NCBI GenBank assembly: GCA_930367215.1
Contig: OV884059.1
Span: forward strand, 50,996,957-51,060,956
DNA: 64,000 bases
Direction: 5' to 3'
Origin: Pollenia angustigena
Taxonomy: Eukaryota; Arthropoda; Insecta; Diptera; Polleniidae
Under the pieces are notes generated by a model that saw only the letters and a program-made list of their open reading frames with translations, was not told the origin of the DNA and did not search any database. Numbering within the stretch: the stretch's first letter is position 1; every line of letters begins with the position of its first letter. Below, piece after piece: positions 48,303 through 58,582 of the stretch. The position numbers were made by a program, and so were the translations under genes.

Positions 48303-49470
48303 TTAAATTATTGCGATTGTGTAATTTGCATTTGTACCGTCTTTAGCCTCCTTTCTATTTATTGCGTTGTTTGATTTTTCCTGTATACGAAGACTTTTTG
48401 AAACATCAGCCAGAATAAAAGTCCACCGAAAGTTTCTCTTCAGGCCTAAATGAAATGTAATAGTTTTCTTTCCACAGGTTTTAATTGGCGATTGGTTTGC
48501 AGCAAATAATTTTAATGGTGAAAGGTTTTGTTGAAGTTGAGACGAACTGGCAGGAAATACAGAAACATCAGCGCCTGTATCTACAAGAAATTTTAAATTA
48601 GAAAATTTGTCTTGAAGAAAAAGGCGACAAATTTCTCGGCTTTCACCGTCTGTCACCCTGGACGAGGAGTCTAGTGGTTTTCCGAATTCGTATTGGGGAA
48701 TGTGCATGGCTTGACACATTTCATAGCTTTGTCCCCAAATTTAAATGGCACCAACAATATGGCTTATCTTTGCTACACCAGGATGGATCTTCTCTCCTCG
48801 ACTGTTGAACGTTACGCCCACGGCTTTTTGAACGAAAGTGCCCTCGAGCCAAAGCTTCAATTTGTTTAGTAAGAGCATCCACCTTTTTCTCTAAGGAACT
48901 ATTCTTTGACAATGTGGAAACTGCATTTACTTCCCATGATTCCGAAGTGTCGGCAATTTTGTCTGCCATTAGCGCTAATTTACTAAACGATTCACTACTT
49001 ACTGACAAAATAGCTTGCATTTGTTTAGGTAAACGCTGCATTCATAGATTTTTTAGTAAATCGTCTGATACTTTACCCGAAGATAGTGTAGATATCTCAC
49101 GAAGAAGTGTTGACGGCTTCTTGTATCCCAACTCAATATCGCGCAAGAGCTTTTTCAACTGTTTTTCTTCAGAATCAGTGAAGCGTTCTTGCAACCGTTG
49201 CTTTAGAGTCACATACATGTTGTTTTCCGGAAGTTGCAAAATTATATCGCTTACCTCACAGATAATATTTGCCTCAATAGAACCGACAATCGTATGGAAT
49301 TTTGTTGAATCTGACGTAATTCCAACGGTGATGAATTGACTTTCGACTTGCTTGAATCATAAAGCTGGATTCATCTTCCAAAACGGCGGAACCTTAACGG
49401 AAACTCGTGCTATATCATTGCTATGCGCCGAAAGTAATGCAAATTCATCTGCAGAGCTGTTTACAGACAT
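48303..49470 (-). pseudogene. Ty3/Gypsy-like gag-protease relic
   Basis: A minus-strand frame starts at ATG 49470 and runs through a Gag-like region (PPFWKMNPAL, then FKQVESQF). TGA interrupts it near 49375 and again at 49039-49041; both lie where tryptophan is expected from the family pattern. A Cys-rich zinc-knuckle segment (~48730-48790) is split by a frameshift near 48720. A retropepsin follows with FLVDTGADVSVFPAS and reads to ~48303. RT and beyond are absent. This is a truncated, dead copy. I assign it to Ty3/Gypsy from the gag-knuckle-protease layout; the clade is uncertain. Confidence 0.8.
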
Positions 49471-49752
49471 GGTTTAAATTCTCGGGGTCACCAATTTTTA
49501 GTGATTATTGAAGTTAAATAAAACTAATTTAGCTCAAGCACTAAATTCCAATTAATAAGAAGTAATTTTTTATACGAAAATAAAATTGTTTTATTAATTC
49601 CAAAATTTAAACAAGAATAAAATATTTTAAAAACTAAAGAAAAATTAAACTTGAAAATCAATGCTAATATGATGAAAATATTTTAAAACAACAAAGTAGT
49701 TTTTTTACAAAGTAGGTATTTTATGTAATTTATTTTATAATATGTATATAAA
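49471..49752 (-). other. Leader/possible LTR edge of the gag-protease relic
   Basis: Upstream of the relic's ATG on the minus strand is TTGGTGACCCCGAG (49482-49495). It has the look of a primer-binding region beginning TTGGTGACCCC, as seen in several insect Gypsy lineages. Beyond it the sequence is AT-rich and could be LTR, but no second LTR is present to define it. Confidence 0.4.
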
Positions 49753-50024
49753 ATAAGTTCACCACACTTTCAAGAGTGTATCGTTTGTTTTTGTTTTCCT
49801 CTCTGTTTAATATTTTAACTCCTTCAATATCAATATAGTGTCCAGTATCAAAACAATGCGTTGACAATGCTGTTATTAATTTCTGTTAGTTTATATCAGT
49901 TTCATGCTCTGATATTCTCGTGCCTAAGCTTCGTTTAGTTGTCCCTATGTATATTTTCCCACACGTTTGCCTACACATGTAATCATATATACACGTTCGT
50001 TTTCATAAATGTTGGTTTTTGTAA
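49753..50024 (-). pseudogene. GIY-YIG endonuclease fragment, Penelope-like
   Basis: Minus-strand translation gives CRQTCGKIYIGTTKRSLGTR, then ISEHETDIN, an in-frame stop, then ALSTHCFDTGH and a C-terminal NREENK...LES block. KIYIG.T.RSL..R..EH and H...TGH are the core of GIY-YIG nucleases carried at the C-terminus of Penelope-like retroelements. A 2-bp insertion frameshifts the N-terminal part (NIYENERVYMIT in another frame). No reverse transcriptase is recognisable upstream, so this is a truncated fragment. Confidence 0.75.
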
Positions 50025-50248
50025 ATTTTTTTTTCTCATTATTTGTTTATTGAATCTTCATATATTAAATATGAACTAACAATAATTAATCAAATCTTAA
50101 CCTAATACGTTATTTTATGTCCTGCCAGTGCCAGACAATAAGTTTCTTCATCACGGGTTCTGTACACTTATATAGGTGTTTATCGCTCATCTAATTTGGT
50201 AAGTGCTGCAGTGTCTCTTCTTCTCAAGCGAGTGTGGTCGCCATGATT
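50025..50248. other. Spacer
   Basis: No supported feature between the GIY-YIG fragment and the THAP-bearing segment. Confidence 0.5.
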
Positions 50249-50249
50249 T

Positions 50250-50838
50250 AAAACATAGACTATGAATAGACTCGACACTGAAAAAATAGTGTGGCCAAAT
50301 TACCACGATAATGTAAAAGGGACAGCAAATTTTGTTTTTTCATATATAGCTGTCTTTTTCATATTATCTTGGTAATTAGTTTGTTTACATTTGTGAATTT
50401 TTCTAATTGTGATTTTTTGTCTAAATTTCGCGCAAAATCATAATTTTCTTCCATTTTGAGGAAAATTGTGATAGTTTTGGGCAATTTTGTGGAGCCATTT
50501 GTAAGTGGATGTCGAACGATGCGAATGTTTTTTTAGTGGCAAAAAAAACATATAAATATCCAAAGAAAATGTAAGTATAAAAATGTTATTGTTAAAATTG
50601 TTTTTTTTAATGAAATATATTGCTTTTTTTCGGAGCCGCAAATGTGTTATGGGTTGTCCACCAGGGGAGAAGCTCCACAACTTTCCAAAGGATCCGACCA
50701 GGTAAGTCTTTTTTTGTGTTTATAAATAAGAGTGAAGATTTTGTGTATTAAATAAATTTTGGTTTGTTCAATGCACAAAATTATTGAAGTTTTTGTGAAA
50801 TGTGTCCCAGTGAAGTGTATAAATTTCATAGTCTATGG
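50250..50838. mobile_element. Possible DNA-transposon remnant carrying a THAP exon
   Basis: CATAGACTATGAA at ~50252 is mirrored by TTCATAGTCTATG at ~50823, giving candidate 13-bp termini. The word is itself near-palindromic, so the match is weaker than it looks. A second inverted repeat (AATTACCACGATAATG... and its approximate complement, ~50297-50377) lies inside the left end. The THAP exon relic is within. No target duplication is clear. P-superfamily and other THAP transposases are candidates. Confidence 0.35.
50610..50701 (+). pseudogene. THAP-domain N-terminal exon relic
   Basis: A frame from ATG 50610 reads RKCVMGCPPGEKLHNFPKDP up to a perfect splice donor (G|GTAAGT at 50701-50702). 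C-x3-C followed by LHxFPKDP is the start of a THAP zinc-binding domain, in which the remaining C-x-x-H pair lies further downstream, here presumably in a second exon. No matching second exon was found nearby. It may be a fragment of a THAP transposase or of a host THAP gene. Confidence 0.5.
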
Positions 50839-51172
50839 TATAAATGTCTTTATGGTTAAAATAAGTTTCCCAAGACAGCTCCAAACAAACAAAAAAATAA
50901 ATTTACATTCGGTGTTAGAAAAATAAGACAATACCTATGTATATGGAATAGGTTATGGACCCCTTAATTTCCGATTACATTTCTGATCGTATATGACCAA
51001 TATTGGTATTAATTGAAAGCGTTTGAATAAATCTTTCAGGAAGTACAACATTTATTCAAAAATTGTTAACTCTAGTTCTCAATACAGTTTTTACAAATCT
51101 TTACATCAATATGTTACGGTAGATAACTAATTGATTTAAAATAGTGTGTTAAAAGTGTGTAAAGGTTTTGTC
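50839..51172. other. Flank left of the Gypsy provirus
   Basis: AT-rich, no gene. Its last ~25 bp (AAAAGTGTGTAAAGGTTTTG then TCACAG) match the sequence just before 63832 in the right flank, so the provirus entered a tandem repeat. Confidence 0.6.
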
Positions 51173-51362
51173 ACAGTGTGACGATGGAAGTCGGGAACCC
51201 TCGTTTCCAACCACACTAGCCATATATTTGGGTATTATTTTATTTTATCATATAACATGAACAATGAATTTCGAATGCATTTTTTTTTTATAATTATTAT
51301 TATTATTATTGTATATTACTATACGTATTACTTTTGGAAAACAAATTATTGGAATATATCAG

Positions 51363-51368
51363 GTAAGT
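51363..51368 (+). promoter_or_regulatory. Splice donor in the Gypsy leader
   Basis: CAG|GTAAGT, a full consensus donor. In the 3' LTR the same donor (62954) lies ~25 bp downstream of the predicted initiator, so it would be in the extreme 5' leader of any genomic RNA. It pairs logically with the acceptor at 61008-61009. Confidence 0.6.
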
Positions 51369-51378
51369 CATATTATAC

Positions 51379-51790
51379 GGTGGTTGTCCCGCTGGATATT
51401 GTTGGGTAGTTTTTGTTTAGTAGTGTTTGTGTGGATCAAATTGGAATTTCCGTGGTGGTCCCGCAGGTTTTCAATTTGGTGCTACGCTGACATTCAGAGC
51501 CGAGCGTAGTGGTGTGCCCGTGGTTGTCCTGCAGGTACACGACTGCGAGTTACTCGACACAACGTCTCCGTGGTTGTCCCGCAGATTCGTGTGTCTGGTG
51601 ACTTCACTGGGCCTCATCGTTTGTGGTGTGTGTGTAGGGCCGGTTGTAGATTCCGTGGATGTCCCGCAGGTCTCCAATACGGTGCTACACCGACATCAAA
51701 GCCGAGCGTAGGAGCGTGCCCGTGGTTGTCCCGCAGGTTTACGACTACGAGAAACCCAGCGCAGCGAATCCGTGGTCGTCCCGCAGACTC
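51379..51790 (+). repeat. Array of CCGTGGTTGTCCCGCAG motifs in the 5' LTR
   Basis: Seven copies of a ~17-bp motif (consensus CCGTGGTTGTCCCGCAG) lie at about 51379, 51451, 51518, 51568, 51652, 51717 and 51769. The last six form two ~200-bp units (offsets 201, ~199 and ~201), so an internal duplication occurred. The same array is in the 3' LTR at about 62969-63380. Two overlapping open frames across it (up to 125 codons) are shared by both LTRs only because LTRs are copies. Confidence 0.85.
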
Positions 51791-52110
51791 GTTGTCGTTG
51801 GGCGGCTTCACTGGGCTAGAGTTAGCGCACACCGTACAAACCGACCACTGTCGCCTGAATCAGGCATACCTGTCGTTCCGCCATCCCGTGATCGTGTCGC
51901 CTGAGGTAACGTGTGAAACCATAAACGCCGTTGTAGTACAGCTGTAATTTTATTCTGGAAATAAAGTCGTGTGTTTTGAAAAAATTAAAAGAGTTGGTAG
52001 ATGTGTGTTTTTTTTTTATATGAAGAGGTCTTGAGTAAATACTAAATTTATTGTGAGTGAACCCTGGGTAACCGGCGAGTTATACCCCAGCCAAGAAGGT
52101 TCGTTACAGT

Positions 52111-52128
52111 TGGCGCCCGAGCAGGGAC
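52111..52128 (+). other. Gypsy primer-binding site (tRNA-Lys type)
   Basis: TGGCGCCCGAGCAGGGAC starts two bases after the 5' LTR. It is complementary, with one mismatch, to the 3' end of animal tRNA-Lys(UUU), the primer for minus-strand synthesis. Confidence 0.88.
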
Positions 52129-53174
52129 CCCGTTTAAAAAAAAACAGATATAAGGAAAATGTTGAACCCAGCTTTTCTTAACTTTAAAAATCCTGACAAA
52201 TAAGAAAATTATCTAAGTCAAAAAAAAAAACCATCAATAAAATGAATTGAGTTTTTTTTTCGTGACATCAAATATAATTGAAATTAATAAGATAAAAATT
52301 AAGAAAAAAATATCAAGGAAATTTATAAAAAAAAAGTTATTAAAACTTAAAATATAAAAAAAAGAAAAAAAATTAGAAACAAAAAACTGTTTAAGGAAAA
52401 ATTTTTTCTAAAGAAACTCAACTTTATTAAACTTTGAATCTAGAATTATGGCAGTAATTGTGTATTTCTTCAAATAAATCATCCAGTAATTGCAATTAAT
52501 TTTGAAGTGCAAATAAAATAGATTTATGTGCTACAATTGTCAGCGAATCAAAGTGAGGCAGAGTAAAACAAATGGAATTAAGGTTCATTAACGTCTAAAC
52601 TTTCAAAGAAAATACGTCGGGCACAAAACGTTAAAATTGAAAAAAAAACGTTAAAACAAAGTTAATTTAATTTATAAATTAAAAAACAAAATACCTACAT
52701 AAATTACTTTTACAAAAATGGTCAAAGACATAAATTTTTGTTAAACAAAAACTTGCAATCAGCTGAAGTGGAACGAATGTGTGCTTAACAATGTTAAATA
52801 AAGGATGTATCGTAAATATTAATTTATTTTAAACAAACAATTTTTCATAAAAAAATAAAACACACAGAAATTTTGAAATTAAATATAAAAATTATCTAAA
52901 ATTTAAACTGTATAATATTAAAAATCTATCAAAAAAAAAAAAAAAAAAAAATCAATTAGCAGTCTTTAAAAAAAAAAAAAAAACCCCAAAATTATAAAAC
53001 AAATTTTAAGCGGAAAATATACAAAACACAAGGTTGATAAACTTTAATATTTTTAAAATAATCGTGGGTCAATTACAATTAATTTTACGCAGTTTTGTCG
53101 TGCATACTGAAATCAGCGAACAAAAATTACTGAGAAGAAAAATAGTGGAAATTAAGTCGTAGAAAACCCGTGAA
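52129..53174 (+). other. Gypsy untranslated leader
   Basis: About 1 kb of A-rich sequence with long A and T runs (for example 52928-52950) and no open frame with recognisable content. Confidence 0.75.
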
Positions 53175-54149
53175 ATGGTGAAGACGGGGTAGATATATCC
53201 TCTTAAGCGGGAAGAATTGCAGTCATGCATGCAAGAATTCTCCCTGGAAACCAGCGGAACGGTGGACGAGTTGCGTAAACGGCTGTCCCAATTTCTGAGC
53301 AGTGAACATAGCCCAGAGGTCGCTGCCCGTCTGCAAAGCTTGAAGAAACAATTTGAAAAGGGAACGATGCTGACAGTGCCTGGTAATATTACCTTGAATT
53401 CACCAACCACAAACCACACCATCGGAGTAAACCCGCCAGAAGCTCCTCAACCAGCAGGGAATACCACAAGCCCAAAGGAGAATGGGACGAGCAGTAGGGG
53501 TAATTTAATGGACAAGGTACGAAAGTGGGGCCTGTCCTACCATGGTTGCGGCGACCCGTTGGTTTTCATTGAGCGAGTGGAGGAGCTGGCGGAAATTTAC
53601 GAGGTCTCGTTGGACCAACTACCCCGAGTGATGCCCGAATTTTTGGGAGAACGAGCTCTGGCGTGGTACCGCAATAACAACGAGCACTGGGAGGTATGGT
53701 CTACGTTCAGAAGAGATTTCTTATCCTTTTTCCTCCCTACCCGGTATTTCGAGCGGCTGGAGGACGAAATCAGAACCCGGATGCAGCAACCAGGAGAGCC
53801 GTTCAAGGACTATGTCTTAGAAATACAAATCCTAATGAGACATTCCGAATTAACAGCGGAACAGAAGCTGCAACGCATTTTTCAGAACGCCCAGTCCAGA
53901 TATAAACTGTATATAAGGCGAAAAGATTTTGGCTCCCTCGCTGAATTAATACGGATGGCGGAGGATCTGGAGAGCATACCAGTATGGACCACACTAAATC
54001 CAGGGGGTGAAGCCGCTCCTCCGCGCAGAACCGGTAACGGGCAAACAGCACGTTGTCACAGTTGTGGGGAAACGGGGAACTACGCCAATAGATGTCCCCG
54101 GGCCGAAACCCAAAATTCGGGAAATGCCAACGGGAGCCGACGCAATTGA
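53175..54149 (+). pseudogene. gag: Gypsy Gag, early stop
   Basis: The first ATG of the frame is at 53175, but TAG follows at codon 6 (53190-53192). Downstream ATG 53229 would give 306 residues but would cut into a SAP-like motif (EELQSCMQEFSLETSGTVDE...LRKRL), which argues that 53175 was the original start. A Retrotrans_gag-type capsid region follows (WGLSYHGCGDP to MAEDLESIP). Then comes one zinc knuckle, CHSCGETGNYANRCP, in which the expected His is Asn (54078-54080). Gag would form particles and bind RNA; the changed knuckle probably weakens that. The frame overlaps pol by 58 bp, in a different frame, as in Gypsy elements using ribosomal frameshifting. No classical slippery heptamer in the correct phase was identified. 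Confidence 0.88.
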
Positions 54150-56480
54150 GGATGGTCGGACCTCCCGAGGCAAGTAATACATCCTCCACCGGTATGACCG
54201 GCCTACACCGCGAAGAAACGCAGTTAACGACCACCATCTTGATTAACAAAGTCGCAGTTAAAGCAGCGTTAGACACCGGCGCTAGCCGAAACTTCATCCG
54301 GCCGGACGTCATATCACAACTTACCACATCCCCGACGTATCGCCAGGAAGAACTGGACGTCATGCTGGCCAATGGGGCAGTATGCCGGGTCTCCAAGGCT
54401 ATAGAACTACCAACAACACTAGGAAACCGGACACGAAATTGTCTGTATATTGTGATGCCAAACGCTAGTGAAGATGTCATCCTGGAGCTCGACTTCTTAC
54501 GAAACTTTGATACGTGCATCCAAATTGCCGGCCTAACGCTGAACTGTTCCAGTCAAGAAGCTGGAACACAACCACCAGCCCACCCGGCCGTGGCGAAGCC
54601 CACCACCTGCGAGGAGGCAATGGAGTGCCATGAACCCCCGGCAGAGCCAGTGACGGCGGAACAGGCGATGATCACTGCTTTCTTGGAAAAAGAGCTACCG
54701 AAGTTTAAGGAGCTACACGGGGTCTCCAACATCGCCAGTTACAAAATCGTACTCACAGACGACAGGCCGATAAAAGTCCTTTACGCGCCCCGGAATCCCG
54801 CCATGCAGGCGATCATAGACGCCGAGGTGAATGAGTTGATCGCGCAGGGATGCATCGAACGTTCCCACAGCCCTTACTGTTTCCCGATCACCCTGGTGAT
54901 TAAGAAAAATGGTTCCTGGAGAACATGCATGGACTTCCGACAACTTAATCTCAGGTCAGTACCCGATGCTTATCCCCTCCCTCGTATTGACAGTATTCTT
55001 AATAAATTGCGAAAGGCATGTTATATAAGTAGCATCGACCTAAAAAACGGGTATTGGCAAATACCCATGGAAGGAAGTAGCATGCAGTACACCGCCTTTG
55101 CAGTGCCCGGGAGAGGTCTCTACCACTGGAAAGTGATGCCTTTCGGTCTACATTCTGCACCAGCCACTTTCCAACGGGCACTCGATAGTGTCATCGGCCC
55201 TGAAATGGAACCGTATGCATTCGCGTACCTAGACGACATCATTGTGGTCAGTGGAAGCCTGGAAGAGCACATGACGCATTTGAGAGAGGTTTTACGAAGG
55301 TTAAGAGCAGCGAACCTAAGAATAAATGTGGATAAATGCAAGTTTTTCACTCGTGAAACACTTTATTTGGGTCACGTGGTCAGCAACCAAGGCATCCAGA
55401 CCGATCCGGACAAAATATCCACCGTTTCCCAAATCCAACCACCCAGCAATGTCCGACAAGTACGTCAATTTTTAGGGGTAGCGTCTTGGTACAGACGTTT
55501 CGTGCCAGAATTCGCAACCCTATCACAACCGCTCACTCAATTTCTGAAGAAGGGGAGACACTGGAAGTGGGGAGTTGAACAACAAAACGCCTTCGAGACG
55601 TTGAAGACGAAGCTCACCGAGGCCCCAGTGTTGGCGTGCCCCGACGCGAGTGACTATGGTCTGGGCGCCGTCCTGACACAGGAGCTAGAAGAGGGGGAAC
55701 GAGTAATAGCGTACGCTAGCCGACATTTGAATTCGGCCGAAATGAATTACTCAACCACGGAGAAGGAGTGTCTGGCTGTCGTGTGGGGAGTCCGCAAGAT
55801 GCGTGCGTACATAAAGGGCTACCGGTTCACCATCATCACAGACCACCTCGCATTGAAGTGGCTCAATTCGCTAGAAAGCCCAACAGGCAGGTTGGCACGG
55901 AGGGCCCTGGAAGTCCAGCAGTTCAATTACCAAATAAAGTATCGAAAGGGCAAGAGCAACATCGTGGCCGACACATTGTCACGCCAGCCACAGGGGAATG
56001 CTAACCTGGCTACATGTGAGGCCGTCCCTGCCAGCACATACAAATGGCTGGACCGGTTGGTGCGAGAGGTGCACGAAAACCCGGACCAACGCGCCGACTA
56101 CGCTATGATCAACAATCAGCTCTACCGAGACTTCCCGAGGGAAATGAACGACGAGGACAGCACACCATGGAAGCTATGTGTGGCCTCCCCCGACAGGACC
56201 CACGTCCTAGAAGAAACCCACAATAACCCTACCGCCGGGCATTTAGGAGTGCGAAAAACAACCCTACGGGTGGCGAGTTGTTATTACTGGCCACGGATGT
56301 CCCGGGATATAAGAAGGCACGTGAGACAGTGCCAATCCTGCCAACAGTTCCAGGTGAGATAACAGAAGCCCGCAGGCGAAATGCTGACCCAAATCCCGGA
56401 GGAACCGTGGGCCAACCTATGTGCTTATTTCGTGGGACCGCTGCCCCGATCAAAGCACGGAAACACCATGCTGCTCGTAC
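54092..56480 (+). pseudogene. pol: Gypsy Pol, 5' part: protease, RT, RNase H, start of integrase
   Basis: Open from ATG 54092 for 756 codons. Protease LDTGAS (Asp61). RT ~250-430 with SSIDLKNGYW (Asp316) and YLDD (379-382). RNase H with DASDYGLGAVL (518-528), TDHLALKW (Asp584) and VADTLSR (Asp627). Integrase zinc site His710, His717, Cys747 and Cys750 (CQSC). TAA stops it at 56360-56362, yet the same frame continues into WANLCAYFVGPLP up to the nested insertion at 56481. In that block the first DDE aspartate is Tyr (56426-56428). The protease's usual LGxDFL is LELDFL. RT and RNase H motifs look intact, so decay is concentrated in the integrase. Confidence 0.92.
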
Positions 56481-57063
56481 TGTAGTGTACCTCATAAGTT
56501 GCCACCGCATACCCTTAGACCACTCTGATAATTACATATGCCAACTTAAACAGAGTAGGGTATTTTACTAGATCAAATAACGGCAAACTGACTGACAACA
56601 AATATAAAAACAAAACTGATCAATCTAAATTGAGTGAAGAATGTAATTGAGTGCATTCTAAACTCAAAACATTCTGATTGGGCAAGAACAATTGCAGGGA
56701 GTAAATCAATAATATTTAAATGATTAATATTGACATTTTCATAATACCGATAATTAGGATAAGTTAGAACGGCTAAGCCAAAATCTCAAACATAGTATAT
56801 AAGCACTTGTAAATTTAAATAAAATCAGACTTGAAAATTAACAACAAAAAAATTGGCAATTACTTGCCTTGTGTTTTAATTTGAGAGGCTCAATCTTTCC
56901 GGCAGTTCTTTTGAACGCCTATTCACTGGCTGAAATCCTGACAGCTGTTTAATAACCAAGGGTTTTAGGGAAAACAAATATTAATCCTCCACACGGCGAT
57001 TCTGCCTTTGCTAACATTAATCCTGCCAGATTAAAACCTCCACATGGCGATCCTGCCTCCACA
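56481..57063 (+). repeat. Nested element 5' LTR
   Basis: 583 bp from TGTAGTG to CCTCCACA. Compared with the 3' LTR it lacks a 24-bp palindromic insertion and one 19-bp terminal repeat. Confidence 0.88.
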
Positions 57064-57080
57064 TGGCGATCCTGCGAACC
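57064..57080 (+). other. Nested element primer-binding site
   Basis: TGGCGATCCTGCGAACC lies directly after the LTR-terminal CA, in the right position and with the usual TGG start. The tRNA was not identified. The first 12 bases also occur as repeats within the LTR 3' end. Confidence 0.6.
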
Positions 57081-58580
57081 ACGAACCGCTCCCGACAAAT
57101 CCTTGCGGGCCAATAAACTTTGTAGATTTGAATTAATTATCCTGCCCACTCGGACCTTAATAAATAAATAATCCTGCCAAGCTGGGAAAAATTAATTATC
57201 CTGCCAAACTAGGACCAATCCTCTAAAAAAAAATATATTCATACGGAAACAAATTCAAAATTAAATAAATTTTATAAAAAAAAAAAAAAAAATGTTTCTC
57301 AAAATATTACAAAAATTGTTTGTTATAAAAAAAAATTTTTTAAATATATAGAAAAAGCAATTTTAAATAATTCTTTGTTACAATTATCTAAACATTTTTA
57401 TCTAATCATTAATTAATATTTTTGTATTCAAAAAAAAAAACTCTACAAATATTAAAACAAAAATTTATAAAATAAAATTTAACATAATAAATAAAAATAT
57501 TTACAAAAATAGAAATTAGAAAAATTAAATCTTTAAATAACACGTATATACAAATTTACTTGAGAAAAGATGGAAAGTTTTTGAATATGTCTCTAAAATA
57601 CTTTATTCTTCTTAGCTAAAATACGTAGTTTGCAAAAACTAGAAAAATAATATTAACATACATTACACTTATACATGCATACATACCACAATGGCTCCAT
57701 TATCTCATGGCACAAGCGCGATGGAAGAAGGAATACAAGCAATAATGATGTCAAACGATCCATACAGTTTGACCATATCTAATAATGGGACAAAACCTAC
57801 CAGGCGGAAGACGACAACAAGAGCGAAATAAACAAAACAGAGAAGACACATCTTTACTCAAAAATAAAAACGTAAAAAGACATCGAACTAACTGACATAA
57901 CTAATAGAACAACTCTTTCACTAACAACCATACAACTCATGCAAAGATACACATGAAAACATGAACAGAATAAATAAACTCAGAAAAACTAAAGCAGATG
58001 ATACAGGTAGAAAATTATGAAAAAGAAAAAGAAGACACTAGTAACTACAAGGGCAAAGAACAATTAAAATAAAGAGGCACATAAAATGACAAGTTATAAG
58101 GCAAATAAGAATAACAATGAAAGAATAGGAATGTATAAAACGCACGCGAAAGGAAAAATATGGGAAAATGCATCTCTTAGGAGTCTGATCAACTTCGAAT
58201 ATGGGAATGTAGATTCATTAATGAGTTAAAAATATAAAGAAATTGCAATTGAATAAATTTGAGAAGACGTCGATATAAGAATTGAAGATAATACTGTGCA
58301 CATAGGACGTGATGATAATTCATCGAAACAAGATTCGATAATGAAGAAATCACGTACCCAAATGATAATTATATGAATAAAGGATCTAACGATAATTCAT
58401 CGAAACCAGATTCGATTATGAAGAAGTTACATGCCAAGAACAATAATAAAATGCATGCAAGATTCAGCGATAACTCAGCGAAACTAGATTCGATTCTGAG
58501 GAAACTGATATCTAAAAAGAGTGAAGGAGTATTTAAGAGAACTAGCGATATCGAAGAATGAAGGAATATTTAAGATATAA
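57081..58580 (+). other. Nested element internal region, non-coding
   Basis: A-rich sequence. ATCCTGCC-like words recur near 57135-57210. A 46-codon frame (57691-57831, MAPLSHGTSAMEEG...) has no recognisable domain. A ~77-bp tandem motif (GATAATTCATCGAAAC...GATTCGAT) occurs three times at 58314, 58391 and 58469, spelling a repeated DNSSK-x-DSIMKK-like peptide in one frame. Confidence 0.7.
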
Positions 58581-58582
58581 AC

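Larger units (their letters stand above)
51177..52108 (+). repeat. Gypsy 5' LTR with promoter deletion
   Basis: 932 bp, against 1214 bp for the 3' LTR. The two match well, except that 62662-62951 of the 3' LTR (~290 bp) is replaced here by three bases (ATC) after GGAATAT at ~51357. The lost part holds the TATA box and initiator. An AATAAA signal is retained at ~51958. Confidence 0.93.

Noticed and set aside
51427..51947. Overlapping frames up to 125 codons in the LTR, repeated at 63161-63538
   Set aside because: They lie in the R/U5 motif array; both LTRs share them by descent. No domain seen.
56949..57149. Minus-strand frames with PCGG repeats in the nested LTRs
   Set aside because: They arise from the repeated CCACATGGCGATCCTGC words at the LTR end.
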